DNA of 34,590 nucleotides from Bacteroidota bacterium. GTDB taxonomy: Bacteria > Bacteroidota > Bacteroidia > Bacteroidales > UBA4417. Under the pieces are notes generated by a model. That model worked only from the letters and a program-made list of their open reading frames with translations. It did not search any database and was not told the DNA's origin. The position numbers and the translations under genes are program-made. Shown in pieces: positions 1 to 9,357 of the stretch. The stretch covers positions 1 through 34,590 of the forward strand of contig JAIFMH010000002.1 of the NCBI GenBank assembly GCA_020048595.1, read 5' to 3'. Position 1 is the stretch's first letter, and the number at the start of each line of letters is the position of its first letter.

Positions 1-777
1 ATTTCAGACCTGAAAAGTGTAGAATTTGACCCAAAGACTATTGGTGGTACATGTTCCGGTGATGTAGGTGGTACGTTTGTTCCTCAACTTCGCGACATTG
101 AGGCATTACCAATAGCCCAGGAAGGTTCGATTGAAGTAACCAGAAGTGAAGCTTTTACAACCAGGATTCTCACCCAAAATGAACTTAACATTACCGGTGC
201 CGGGGTTATCATCAACTATCCTTCTGAATTGCTACAGATTGAATCAATTGAATTTAAAGGGGCAGATTATGATTATAATATTGAAAATGGCCAAATACGT
301 CTTGTTTGGGGAAATCCAGATATGGCCCCTGCCCATTTTGATGCAGGCGAAACCTTTATTACAATTCATGGTGTGAGTACATCTGAATTCCAAACGGGAA
401 TGACTGCCAATGTAAGCCTGGATGGAAACACCAGCCTGATGAGCTCTACAAACACAGAGGTTACCAACCTGAAGTTTGCATCACCTCTCATTAAATTTGG
501 CAAACCATCCTTGAAATTCAGCAATTATCCCAATCCATTTGCAAGCTCAACCAAACTCAGTATAAATCTGCCGGAAGAAGGAAATGCTAGTATTGAGGTG
601 TATAGTACAACTGGCCAATTGGTAAAAACCATCTCGGTTGGAGTAATGAATGCGGGTCACCACGAGGTTGATCTTGATGCATCACAATTAGCAAAAGGAT
701 CTTATATTTGTAAATTACGTGTACATGCTAAAAGTTCCGAATTAACAAATACTATACGATTATTAAAGGCAAAATAA
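1..777 (+). CDS. T9SS type A sorting domain-containing surface protein, cohesin-like domain after a dockerin-like end (5' truncated by window edge)
   Basis: Frame 1 is open from base 1 (ISDLKSVEFDPKTIGGTCSGDVGGTFVP...). GDVGGTFVP resembles the end of a dockerin repeat, followed by a beta-rich cohesin-like segment. The C-terminus has the T9SS pattern FSNYPNPF...LPEEGNASIEVYSTTGQLVKTI...LAKGSYICKLR. Confidence 0.75.
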   Translation: MSDLKSVEFDPKTIGGTCSGDVGGTFVPQLRDIEALPIAQEGSIEVTRSEAFTTRILTQNELNITGAGVIINYPSELLQIESIEFKGADYDYNIENGQIRLVWGNPDMAPAHFDAGETFITIHGVSTSEFQTGMTANVSLDGNTSLMSSTNTEVTNLKFASPLIKFGKPSLKFSNYPNPFASSTKLSINLPEEGNASIEVYSTTGQLVKTISVGVMNAGHHEVDLDASQLAKGSYICKLRVHAKSSELTNTIRLLKAK

Positions 778-793
778 TTCACAAAATAATAGT

Positions 794-824
794 AAAAAAA
801 AGGAGCTTACTGCTCCTTTTTTTT
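794..824 (+). terminator. Rho-independent-type terminator after the T9SS protein gene
   Basis: AAAAAAAGGAGC-TTACT-GCTCCTTTTTTTT: 6-bp GC stem (801-806/812-817) extended by A/T pairing, followed by a T tract. Confidence 0.85.
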
Positions 825-848
825 ATCTAAAACAGGCTATCTTTGTTA

Positions 849-856
849 TATCTTTG
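849..856 (+). promoter_or_regulatory. Bacteroidota -7 box (TATCTTTG) for the TPR-CHAT gene
   Basis: Exact match to TAnnTTTG, about 58 bp upstream of ATG 914 and downstream of the terminator. Confidence 0.6.
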
Positions 857-913
857 CACAGCTTGCAATCTTCTCAAACTCAATTTCTACTGAACCTCTC
901 AAAATCATGCCCA

Positions 914-3900
914 ATGAAAAACAATCTGGCATTATTTTGCATTAATCTGTTTTTATTAACAGGGATACTGTTGTTTTGGTCATGCGATAACAATGGCAAT
1001 AAAAGCCAAGGCACTGATGAAACCTCCTATCTTATTCAGGCAGAACAGCTAAAGACCAGGGGTAGTTACGACTCGGCAATTCTATATTTCAGAAAAGCAT
1101 CAGACTATAATCTTAAACTCAATCAAACTGCAGATTGGGCAAAAGGAGTATCGGGATTAATAGACTGTTTCAGGTTAAAAGGCGACCTGGATGAAGCAAT
1201 ACGTCTTTCGGACCAGGCTTTGTCAATAGCAAATAAAAAGATCGATACAACAGGCAACCTATACAACAATCTTATTCTGAAGAAAGCAAATCTGTTTTCG
1301 GACAAACGGCAATTGGAACAGGCAGTTGCACTATATTCCAGGAATATCAGGATTTACAAATCAAGGCAAGCAACTCTTGATACGGGCCTGGCTCTGGCCT
1401 ATAACGGCATGGGTACAGTATATCTATTAAGAAACCAGTATCCTGAAGCGCTTGCTGAATACACAAAAGCTACTGATACCTACGAAAAAGGAAATCATAC
1501 CAGAAACACTAATTATACGGGTTCACTGCAAAATATCGGCATAGTTTATTCTACGACAGGTAATTATGAAAAGGCCGAACAGTTTTTTTTAAAATCGCTG
1601 AAAATCAACCAGGAAGTACTTTTGCCCGATGACCCAAAACTTGCTTCCCTTTACCTGAATATGGGCAGGTTTTACCTGATCATTCGCAATGATTCGAAGG
1701 CGTTTGAATACATGAAACAAGCAGAAAATTTATATAACTCACAAAGCACGTCCAATTCAGTGCAGGCAGCTGCCCTCTTCCTTAATATGGGAGTGAACTA
1801 TATTTACTCTGCCGATTACGAAAAAGCTCAAAGCTATTTTAATAAATCGCTCGAAATCTTTACCGAAAAAGCACCGGGTAACCTGAATGACATTCTTACA
1901 ATTTATCTTAATATGGGGGTTATAGCCGAAAAAAAAGGCGACTATTCTCTAGCTAAAGAGTATTATCTGAAAGGATTAGCTACTGGTGACAAACTATCGA
2001 ATTCAGTGAAGGTGTTAAGAGGCCTTGCAAATGTATCCGCCAAAATATCTGATAACAGCAATGCAAATGTTTATTATAAAACAGCACTGAATAAAAGCAT
2101 CGAAATGTTTGGCGAAGAACATTCGGAAACTGCACTTACGTATCTCAGATATGGTGATTTTCTGTCGGTTACTGGAAATAACCAGGCACTTTTATATTTA
2201 AACAAGTCCCTCGATCAATATAAAAAATCTTTCGGGCTGCATAATATCGATGTATCAACTGCATATTATTACATAGGCAATAATTATTTCCGGGAAAAAG
2301 ACTACAACACAGCACTTAAGTTTTTTCAACTTTCGTTAATTGCCGGATTTCCTGAATTTACTTCAAATAATTTTTCGGATAATCCCGAAATCACGAAAGA
2401 TAACCTGAATGACAACCTGTTGAATCCACTCACAGCCAAAGCAACTGCATTGCTTTTACTGTATAAATCAGATACTACACGAATTGACATACTTAAAAGC
2501 TGTGTAACAAGCTATAATCTATCACTAAAATTGATCGAAATGCTCCGGTCAACATACCAGGATGAAGACAGTAAGTTGTTTATCTCGGGAAATGAAAAGA
2601 GCACATTTTCAAATGCACTTCTTGCACAGGTAAAACTTTATCATAAAACCAATGATCCTGAAGCTTTAGAACAAGCCTTCAGTTTATCCGAAAAGGGCAA
2701 ATCAGCAGTCTTACTTTCACACCTGCGCGATAAAGAGGCTAAAAATGTCGGACGTATTCCCGAAGAACTCCAGGTTCAGGATGCCGGTTTGAAATCAGAA
2801 ATCTATTTCTACAACAAACAGATTCATGATCAGAAACTAACTGCGAAACCCGACGATTCCAAAATAAAGATGTGGAATAGCCGGATATTCGATCTGCGTC
2901 GAAAACAAGATATACTCATCAAATCTATTGAAAAAAACTATCCAGCCTACTATAACCTCAAATATGATAACTCAGTTATCTCTATCGGTCAAATCCAGAA
3001 AAAGCTTTCTCCAAATCAGGCTTTGGTTGAATTTACCCTCACTGATTCCACATTATATATCTTTGCTGTTAATTCCAATCACAAGCAACTAGTTACTACA
3101 GATATTGACAAATCCTTCTTCAATAATCTTTTACAACTAAAGCAGCAGTTAACAGGGAAGGAATTCAATAATTATACAGGCTCTGATTTCACAACATTTG
3201 TTCATGCATCAAATGAACTTTACCAAACTTTACTTTTGCCGGTTCAATCAATTTTTAAAGGGAAAGAACTTATACTAATACCTGATGGCGAACTTGGCTA
3301 CATTTCATTTGACGTTTTACTCACATCCCTGCCCGATACAACAAAACGCTTTTACCGCAAATTGCCATACCTTATTAAAGAGTCAGCCTTAACATATGCT
3401 CCTTCGGCCACGACTTTTTTCGATGATCTGAATCTTAAAAGTGCTGAAAACAATGGACGGATACTTGCTTTTGGCCCTGATTACGGAACTGACAATTCAG
3501 TACTTGATCAAAAAGATGAAAGTGGCAAATTGTTGCGAAATTCACTTTCAACACTTGAAAACACACTGGGGGAGATCACAAACCTGGAAAATTACTTCAA
3601 CGTAAAAACTTACCTTGGTAAAAATGCGACAGAAACAGCGTTTAAAAAGGATGCTTCGCAGTACAGGGTTCTTCACCTTGCTATGCATACCATAATTAAT
3701 AACGAAAATCCTTTATATTCCAAACTCATTTTCTTCAAGCCAGAAGGCGATACCATTGATGATGGAATGCTTAATGCATCCGAACTTATCAACATGGATC
3801 TGCATGCCGATATTGCAGTCCTCAGTGCCTGCAATACAGGATCAGGTAAAATGCAGAAAGGCGAAGGAATCCTTAGCCTTTCGCGTGATTTTTTCTATGC

Positions 3901-4240
3901 CGGCGTACCGGGCATCATAATGACAGCCTGGGCTGTTGAAGATCGCTCAGGAGTGAAACTAATGGAATATTTTTATAAAAATATAGCTGAGGGAAAAACA
4001 CGGCATGAAGCCCTGCGGTTTGCTAAAATAGAATATCTCGATAATTGCGATAAACTTACAGCGCATCCACATTACTGGGCAGCATATATGAATGTCGGAG
4101 ATATAAGCCCACTCAAGGGCTTCGGTAAAAAGACCACACCATTTTCATTGTATGGTGCAGCAGCCACCTTGTTCGCCATTTCAGTACTGATCTTTCTCCG
4201 TTTGCGTAAAAAGCATAACAGTAAAAAACCGGCAAGTTAA
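914..4240 (+). CDS. TPR repeat + CHAT (caspase-like) domain protein; lipoprotein-type signal and C-terminal transmembrane segment
   Basis: ORF track starts at TTG 854, but ATG 914 gives MKNNLALFCINLFLLTGILLFWSC, a lipobox-like signal. Multiple TPRs follow (e.g. AALFLNMGVNYIYSADYEKAQSYFNKSLEIF). C-terminal CHAT has His motif LHLAMHT and Cys motif VLSACNTGSGKMQKGEGILSLSRDFFYAGVPGIIMTAW. Terminal TM segment LYGAAATLFAISVLIFLRLRKK. Confidence 0.88.
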   Translation: MKNNLALFCINLFLLTGILLFWSCDNNGNKSQGTDETSYLIQAEQLKTRGSYDSAILYFRKASDYNLKLNQTADWAKGVSGLIDCFRLKGDLDEAIRLSDQALSIANKKIDTTGNLYNNLILKKANLFSDKRQLEQAVALYSRNIRIYKSRQATLDTGLALAYNGMGTVYLLRNQYPEALAEYTKATDTYEKGNHTRNTNYTGSLQNIGIVYSTTGNYEKAEQFFLKSLKINQEVLLPDDPKLASLYLNMGRFYLIIRNDSKAFEYMKQAENLYNSQSTSNSVQAAALFLNMGVNYIYSADYEKAQSYFNKSLEIFTEKAPGNLNDILTIYLNMGVIAEKKGDYSLAKEYYLKGLATGDKLSNSVKVLRGLANVSAKISDNSNANVYYKTALNKSIEMFGEEHSETALTYLRYGDFLSVTGNNQALLYLNKSLDQYKKSFGLHNIDVSTAYYYIGNNYFREKDYNTALKFFQLSLIAGFPEFTSNNFSDNPEITKDNLNDNLLNPLTAKATALLLLYKSDTTRIDILKSCVTSYNLSLKLIEMLRSTYQDEDSKLFISGNEKSTFSNALLAQVKLYHKTNDPEALEQAFSLSEKGKSAVLLSHLRDKEAKNVGRIPEELQVQDAGLKSEIYFYNKQIHDQKLTAKPDDSKIKMWNSRIFDLRRKQDILIKSIEKNYPAYYNLKYDNSVISIGQIQKKLSPNQALVEFTLTDSTLYIFAVNSNHKQLVTTDIDKSFFNNLLQLKQQLTGKEFNNYTGSDFTTFVHASNELYQTLLLPVQSIFKGKELILIPDGELGYISFDVLLTSLPDTTKRFYRKLPYLIKESALTYAPSATTFFDDLNLKSAENNGRILAFGPDYGTDNSVLDQKDESGKLLRNSLSTLENTLGEITNLENYFNVKTYLGKNATETAFKKDASQYRVLHLAMHTIINNENPLYSKLIFFKPEGDTIDDGMLNASELINMDLHADIAVLSACNTGSGKMQKGEGILSLSRDFFYAGVPGIIMTAWAVEDRSGVKLMEYFYKNIAEGKTRHEALRFAKIEYLDNCDKLTAHPHYWAAYMNVGDISPLKGFGKKTTPFSLYGAAATLFAISVLIFLRLRKKHNSKKPAS

Positions 4241-4258
4241 TCATGGATTGATTTTACT

Positions 4259-4266
4259 TAATTTTG
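4259..4266 (+). promoter_or_regulatory. Possible -7 box (TAATTTTG) for mutS2
   Basis: TAnnTTTG match 15 bp upstream of the preferred GTG start at 4281. Confidence 0.35.
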
Positions 4267-4280
4267 CCAAAAATAATACT

Positions 4281-6698
4281 GTGATCGCGCCTGCAAATTT
4301 CGAAGAAAAAACTGGTTTTGATGCCATCAGGCGTATGCTTGATGGGTACTGCCTTGGTGAAGGCGGTAAATCGCTTGTTGCCGGCATCAGTTTTAGTAAC
4401 AATACGGAATTATTAAATAATGAGCTCAACGTTACAGAAGAGTTCCGCACTATGATTCTTACAGTGTTCGGTTATCCTGCATCTGAATATTTCGAACTTG
4501 AGGAAGAACTGAATCACATTCTGATACCAGGCACTTTTCTTGCAACAGAGTCACTGCTGCTTCTGCGTACCTCCTATTCTGCATTTATCAATTGCATAAT
4601 ATTTATTTCAGAAACTTCAGCAAACACTTTCCCACATCTTCATTCACTGATAGCAGGTCAATATATTGAACCTGGAATTCTTTCAGGCATAAACCGGGTT
4701 CTTGATAGTGAAGGCAACATACGTGATAACGCTTCCCCTGCCCTGCTTGAAATCAGGAAGAGCCTATCCCGGATGATCCACCTGATTGATAAGAAAATCG
4801 CACAGGCACTAACACAGGCTAAACTCGATAAGTATGTCCCGGCAGATACTGAAATTGCCATCCGCGACGGAAGGGCTGTAATTCCGGTAAATTCGTCGAA
4901 TAAACGTAAAATAAATGGTGTTATCATTGACGAGTCAGCAACCGGTCAAACCTCCTATATTGAACCGACTGAAGTTTTTGAACTCAGAAACAGCATCAGG
5001 GAACTTGAGCTGGCTGAAAGGCGCGAGATAGTCAAAATACTAATTGAATTAGCTGATGAATTGCGGCCTTATATACAATTATTAAAGGAATCACTTCAGT
5101 TCATCGGCCACCTCGATTTCCTGAGAGCCAAGGCATTGCTGGCAATAGAAACAGGATCATTAAAACCTGTTTTACGGGACCAACAATCGTTTAGCTGGAT
5201 ACAAGCCCGTCATCCGCTCCTGATGCTCTCACTAAAAAAGCAGAAAAGGGAAATAATTCCTTCAAATATTACATTGGATGAGAATAACAGGATATTAATT
5301 ATTTCCGGGCCAAATGCAGGAGGGAAATCAGTATTGTTAAAAACAGTGGGGTTGCTTCAATACATGCTTCAATGTGGTTTATTAATTCCTGTTCTCGACA
5401 CATCCGAAGCAGGTATTTTTGATCATCTTTTCATTGATATTGGTGATCAGCAATCTATTGAAAACGATTTAAGTACATACAGCAGTCATTTGCATAACAT
5501 TAAAAACCTGTTAGGTTATGCCGATCATTCCACCTTATTTCTTATTGATGAATTTGGCGCCGGAACTGAACCTCAATCAGGGGGAGCTATTGCTGAGGCT
5601 GTGCTTGAAACATTGAATGACAAAAAGGCATATGGCGTTGTTACAACCCATTATGCAAACCTGAAACTTTTGGCTTCCAACCATTCCGGATTTCTGAACG
5701 GGGCCATGCTTTACGACACCAAACACATGAAACCTCTTTTTGTGCTCAAAACCGGAAGACCTGGAAGTTCATTTGCTTTTGAGATAGCAACAAATATTGC
5801 TTTCCCGAAAGAAGTACTCGAAAAAGCAGGCGAAAAAGTAGGTCATGCAAAACTCGACTTTGATAAGCAGATGCAGGATCTTGAAGCAGAAAAACTGGAG
5901 TTAGGCCTAAAGGAGAAGCAGTTACAGCAGGCAGATGAAATGCTAACCGGGCTGATAAACCGGTACACTTCTCTTAAAGAAGACCTGGATAATAAAAAGA
6001 AAGAAATACTCGAAAAAGCCAGCATCGAAGCAAAGTCGATTCTCAATAAATCGAATCAGATCATTGAAAAAACAATCCGTGAAATAAAACAATCGCAGGC
6101 TGATGCTTCAAGAGCAAAACAATTAAGAACCGAAATAAAAGAATTCACGGAGAAAATCACAGAGATTCCCATTGTTGAAACCGTCGTTGAAAAAGAAGTA
6201 ACTGTACCTCCTGAAACAGCAATCGGAAAACCTGTCGTTAAAGGTAGCCGGGTACGAATGAAAGGACAACATGAATCCGGCGAGGTTGTTGAAATCCATG
6301 GAAGTGATGCAACGGTAGCTTTCAATACAGTTACATTAAAGGTAAAAGCTGAAAATCTGGAAGTACTCCAGGCAAACTCACCTGTTAAAAAAAATGTAAA
6401 CAGGGGTTTCGCCTATCAGAATATGGTTAACGATATGAATGCCCGTACGGCTAATTTCCGGATCACCATTGATGTTAGAGGCAAACGGGCTGATGAAACC
6501 GAAGCGCTCATTCAACGTTACATTGATGAAGCAATTATGTTGCACGTTTCCGAAGTAAGTATATTACACGGAAAAGGTAACGGAGTATTGCGCAGTATAA
6601 TCCGGAATTACCTTGGAGGCATACCCGAAGTAAAACAATTCTCGGATGCTTCACTCGAAACCGGAGGATCCGGAATAACACTAGTAACATTAAAATAG
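4281..6698 (+). CDS. mutS2: Endonuclease MutS2 (MutS family ATPase with C-terminal Smr domain)
   Basis: Walker A ISGPNAGGKSVLLKTVGLLQ, Walker B TLFLIDEFGAGTEP, coiled coil, Smr motif IDVRGKRADETE...VSILHGKGNGVLR. Start moved from TTG 4248 to GTG 4281 (MIAPANFEEKTGFDAIR). Confidence 0.93.
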   Translation: MIAPANFEEKTGFDAIRRMLDGYCLGEGGKSLVAGISFSNNTELLNNELNVTEEFRTMILTVFGYPASEYFELEEELNHILIPGTFLATESLLLLRTSYSAFINCIIFISETSANTFPHLHSLIAGQYIEPGILSGINRVLDSEGNIRDNASPALLEIRKSLSRMIHLIDKKIAQALTQAKLDKYVPADTEIAIRDGRAVIPVNSSNKRKINGVIIDESATGQTSYIEPTEVFELRNSIRELELAERREIVKILIELADELRPYIQLLKESLQFIGHLDFLRAKALLAIETGSLKPVLRDQQSFSWIQARHPLLMLSLKKQKREIIPSNITLDENNRILIISGPNAGGKSVLLKTVGLLQYMLQCGLLIPVLDTSEAGIFDHLFIDIGDQQSIENDLSTYSSHLHNIKNLLGYADHSTLFLIDEFGAGTEPQSGGAIAEAVLETLNDKKAYGVVTTHYANLKLLASNHSGFLNGAMLYDTKHMKPLFVLKTGRPGSSFAFEIATNIAFPKEVLEKAGEKVGHAKLDFDKQMQDLEAEKLELGLKEKQLQQADEMLTGLINRYTSLKEDLDNKKKEILEKASIEAKSILNKSNQIIEKTIREIKQSQADASRAKQLRTEIKEFTEKITEIPIVETVVEKEVTVPPETAIGKPVVKGSRVRMKGQHESGEVVEIHGSDATVAFNTVTLKVKAENLEVLQANSPVKKNVNRGFAYQNMVNDMNARTANFRITIDVRGKRADETEALIQRYIDEAIMLHVSEVSILHGKGNGVLRSIIRNYLGGIPEVKQFSDASLETGGSGITLVTLK

Positions 6699-6743
6699 CG
6701 AAAATCTCAATACTTAATCCCTTGTCATTTAAAAACGAATAAA

Positions 6744-7148
6744 ATGAATAAAAGAACAATCATAACAATGCTTATTGCTTCGGTTCTCATTTCCCTGTCC
6801 TCGTGCAAATCAGGAACATCGGATGAGAACATTATCACGCTTACAACTACTAATTTCGTTGGCGAAACCGCAAAAGGAATTGTCATGGTCGATTTCTGGG
6901 CAACCTGGTGCATGCCTTGTAAAGCTATGGCCCCGGTTATAGCAGAAATTGCAGAACAAACCCAGGGAAAGGTAAAAGTGGGAAAGGTTGATATTGATGC
7001 CAACGGACCACTGGCTAATCAATATGGGATACAAGCTATTCCAACAATACTAATTTTAAAAGATGGCCAGGTGGTTGAAACATTGGTGGGTGTGCAATCC
7101 AAAGCAGCTCTGGTTAATGCACTTTCAAAGTATGTTTCTTTGCAATAA
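6744..7148 (+). CDS. Thioredoxin-family lipoprotein
   Basis: N-terminal lipobox-like signal MNKRTIITMLIASVLISLSSC; active site VDFWATWCMPCKAMAPV; cis-Pro motif AIPTILILKDG. Confidence 0.9.
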   Translation: MNKRTIITMLIASVLISLSSCKSGTSDENIITLTTTNFVGETAKGIVMVDFWATWCMPCKAMAPVIAEIAEQTQGKVKVGKVDIDANGPLANQYGIQAIPTILILKDGQVVETLVGVQSKAALVNALSKYVSLQ

Positions 7149-7517
7149 TTAATGCCCAGCTGATAATTCAGCATAAAGAGCTTTCTCTTTTCCTGAAAAA
7201 CCTGCAACAATCAGATTGTATGATTCGTCAATCCATTGTTTCAGTAAATTGTCGGTTATGGTTCCGTCTATCATTACCGTGATCCAATGAATTTTATTCA
7301 TGTGATACCCTGGTAATACACTGGGATACTGTTCTCTGAGTTCAATTACTTTTTCAGGAATATTTTTAATGTTAATCGAAAAAGCATCTACCAAATCAGT
7401 TAGTAAGAACATTTTTCCAGCAACTTTAAAAACAAGTGTGGATTCATCGAAAGGGAAACTTTCAGTAACCGCAGATTTAGTGAGGCAATAATCTCGTAAT
7501 TCTTCGATATTCATCAT
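7149..7517 (-). CDS. MmcQ/YjbR family DNA-binding-like protein
   Basis: MNIEELRDYCLTKSAVTESFPFDESTLVFKVAGKMFLL...VLPGYHMNKIHWITV...SYNLIVAGFSGKEK is typical of MmcQ/YjbR proteins. Confidence 0.88.
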   Translation of the reverse strand: MMNIEELRDYCLTKSAVTESFPFDESTLVFKVAGKMFLLTDLVDAFSINIKNIPEKVIELREQYPSVLPGYHMNKIHWITVMIDGTITDNLLKQWIDESYNLIVAGFSGKEKALYAELSAGH

Positions 7518-7617
7518 AAAGGTTTAAGTCCTCAAAATTAAGTAATTATACCAAACAGGTCTTTATTTCTTTACTAAAAATGCATTATTTGTGCATGAAT
7601 TAACAATTAAATGATTG

Positions 7618-7625
7618 TATCTTTG
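7618..7625 (+). promoter_or_regulatory. Bacteroidota -7 box (TATCTTTG) for the carboxylase gene
   Basis: Exact TAnnTTTG match 61 bp upstream of ATG 7686. Confidence 0.6.
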
Positions 7626-7685
7626 CCTCCTTTTGAAGAATTCGCCAAAGGGTGAAAAAACGTATTATTCACAAACCAAAAACCT

Positions 7686-9233
7686 ATGTCCTTAAGCTCC
7701 AAATCATCTGATCTGAAACGTAGAATGCAGGAAGCGTTGCGTGGCGGTGGTGATAAAGCCATCCAAAAACAAAAAGCCACCGGTAAGCTAACAGCCCGCG
7801 AACGAATAATCGCATTGCTGGATGCTAAGTCTTTTCATGAATACGACCTGTTTGTTGAACATGCCGGCCGCGACTTTGAAATGAGCGACAAGTACCTGCC
7901 TGGTGACGGTGTAATTACCGGAACGGGAACTATCAACAATTATCCTGTATGTATTTTTGCACAGGACTTTACAGTTGCAGGTGGATCGCTTGGCTATATG
8001 CATGCCAAAAAAATTACCAAAATCATGGATCACGCCATGAAACTTAAAATTCCACTTATCGGGATTAACGATTCCGGTGGAGCTCGTATTCAGGAAGGGG
8101 TGAATTCACTTGCAGGTTATGGCGAAATTTTCTACCGTAATACTCAGGCTTCAGGTGTGATTCCTCAAATATCGGTAATCCTCGGACCTTGTGCCGGAGG
8201 TGCGGTTTATTCACCGGCATTAACCGATTTCGTTTTTGTGGTTGATAAAATATCCAAGATGTTCATCACCGGCCCCGAAGTTATTAAAACTGTTCTGGGC
8301 GAGGAGATCTCAATGGAAGAATTAGGTGGTGCACGTGTTCAGGCCGAAATAACCGGTAACGTTCATTTCTTTGCTGAAAGCGAATTGGAATGTTTCGAGC
8401 AAATCAAAAAACTCTGTAGCTTTATTCCTTGGAATAACCTCAAGAAAGCCGATCCATTTCCAAAGAAACCACCCCGTGTCCGTCAATACAGTCTTGATAA
8501 AGTATTCCCTACCAATCCCCGTCAGCCTTACGACGTAAAAGATGTAATCCGCGGTATTTGCGATGATTCCGACTTCCTCGAAGTTCAGGATTTATTTGCT
8601 CAGAATATCGTTATCGGCTTTGCCCGTATGAATGGATTCACAGTTGGTTTTGTTGCTAATCAGCCTTTGGTATTGGCCGGAGTTCTTGATGTTGACTCAA
8701 GTGACAAAGCTGCCCGTTTCATTCGCTATTGCGATGCATTCAGCATTCCTTTGGTGACCTTGGTTGATTTACCAGGCTACCTGCCAGGCGTTGATCAGGA
8801 ACATGCAGGCGTTATCCGCCACGGAGCAAAAGTGCTCTATGCTTACAGCGAAGCAACCGTTCCTAAAATCACTGTTATCACACGTAAAGCTTATGGCGGA
8901 GGATACATTGCAATGTGCTCAAGCCACTTGCGTGCTGACTTTGTATTTGCATGGCCAACAGCTGAAATAGCTGTTATGGGTCCTGAAGGTGCGGCTAATA
9001 TTATTTTCAGAAATGAAATTAAAGACGCCGAAAATCCGGATGAAATGCGCAAACTCAAAATTAAAGAGTATAAAGAGAAGTTTGCTAATCCATTTGTTGC
9101 AGCTGCATATGGTTATGTGGATGCAGTAATCAGTCCTGAAGAAACACGCGATATGGTAATTCATGCCCTTGCTATTTCGGCTGATAAAAAAGTGGATGTC
9201 CCATTCAAAAAACACGGTATCCCTCCATTTTAA
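7686..9233 (+). CDS. Acyl-CoA carboxylase carboxyltransferase subunit (propionyl-/methylmalonyl-CoA type)
   Basis: Carboxyltransferase signatures KLTARERI, INDSGGARIQEGVNSLAGYGEIFYRN, GPCAGGAVYSPALTDF, FITGPEVIKTVLGEEISMEELGGA, LVDLPGYLPGVDQEHAGVIRHGAK, RKAYGGGYIAMCS. Confidence 0.94.
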   Translation: MSLSSKSSDLKRRMQEALRGGGDKAIQKQKATGKLTARERIIALLDAKSFHEYDLFVEHAGRDFEMSDKYLPGDGVITGTGTINNYPVCIFAQDFTVAGGSLGYMHAKKITKIMDHAMKLKIPLIGINDSGGARIQEGVNSLAGYGEIFYRNTQASGVIPQISVILGPCAGGAVYSPALTDFVFVVDKISKMFITGPEVIKTVLGEEISMEELGGARVQAEITGNVHFFAESELECFEQIKKLCSFIPWNNLKKADPFPKKPPRVRQYSLDKVFPTNPRQPYDVKDVIRGICDDSDFLEVQDLFAQNIVIGFARMNGFTVGFVANQPLVLAGVLDVDSSDKAARFIRYCDAFSIPLVTLVDLPGYLPGVDQEHAGVIRHGAKVLYAYSEATVPKITVITRKAYGGGYIAMCSSHLRADFVFAWPTAEIAVMGPEGAANIIFRNEIKDAENPDEMRKLKIKEYKEKFANPFVAAAYGYVDAVISPEETRDMVIHALAISADKKVDVPFKKHGIPPF

Positions 9234-9248
9234 TTCACAGGAAGTTTT

Positions 9249-9291
9249 ATTCCCTGACTGATAACTATTTCGACTTTTTCAGTCAGGGAAT
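9249..9291 (+). other. Intergenic stem-loop between carboxylase subunit and biotin carrier genes
   Basis: Perfect 13-bp inverted repeat ATTCCCTGACTGA (9249-9261) / TCAGTCAGGGAAT (9279-9291), 17-nt loop, no following T tract. Confidence 0.8.
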
Positions 9292-9357
9292 TACACACTA
9301 ATGATACCGTAAATACAACTCTGCATTTTTCAATTGTTGTTCTTTTAAAAAACAATT

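Noticed and set aside
146-376. 76-aa plus-strand ORF
   Set aside because: Alternative frame within the truncated T9SS protein gene, whose frame 1 is open from base 1 and carries recognisable domains.
854-4240. CHAT protein as part of a type III-E CRISPR or gasdermin defence locus
   Set aside because: No CRISPR, no gRAMP-like gene, no small hydrophobic gasdermin-like ORF next to it; neighbours are a T9SS protein and mutS2.
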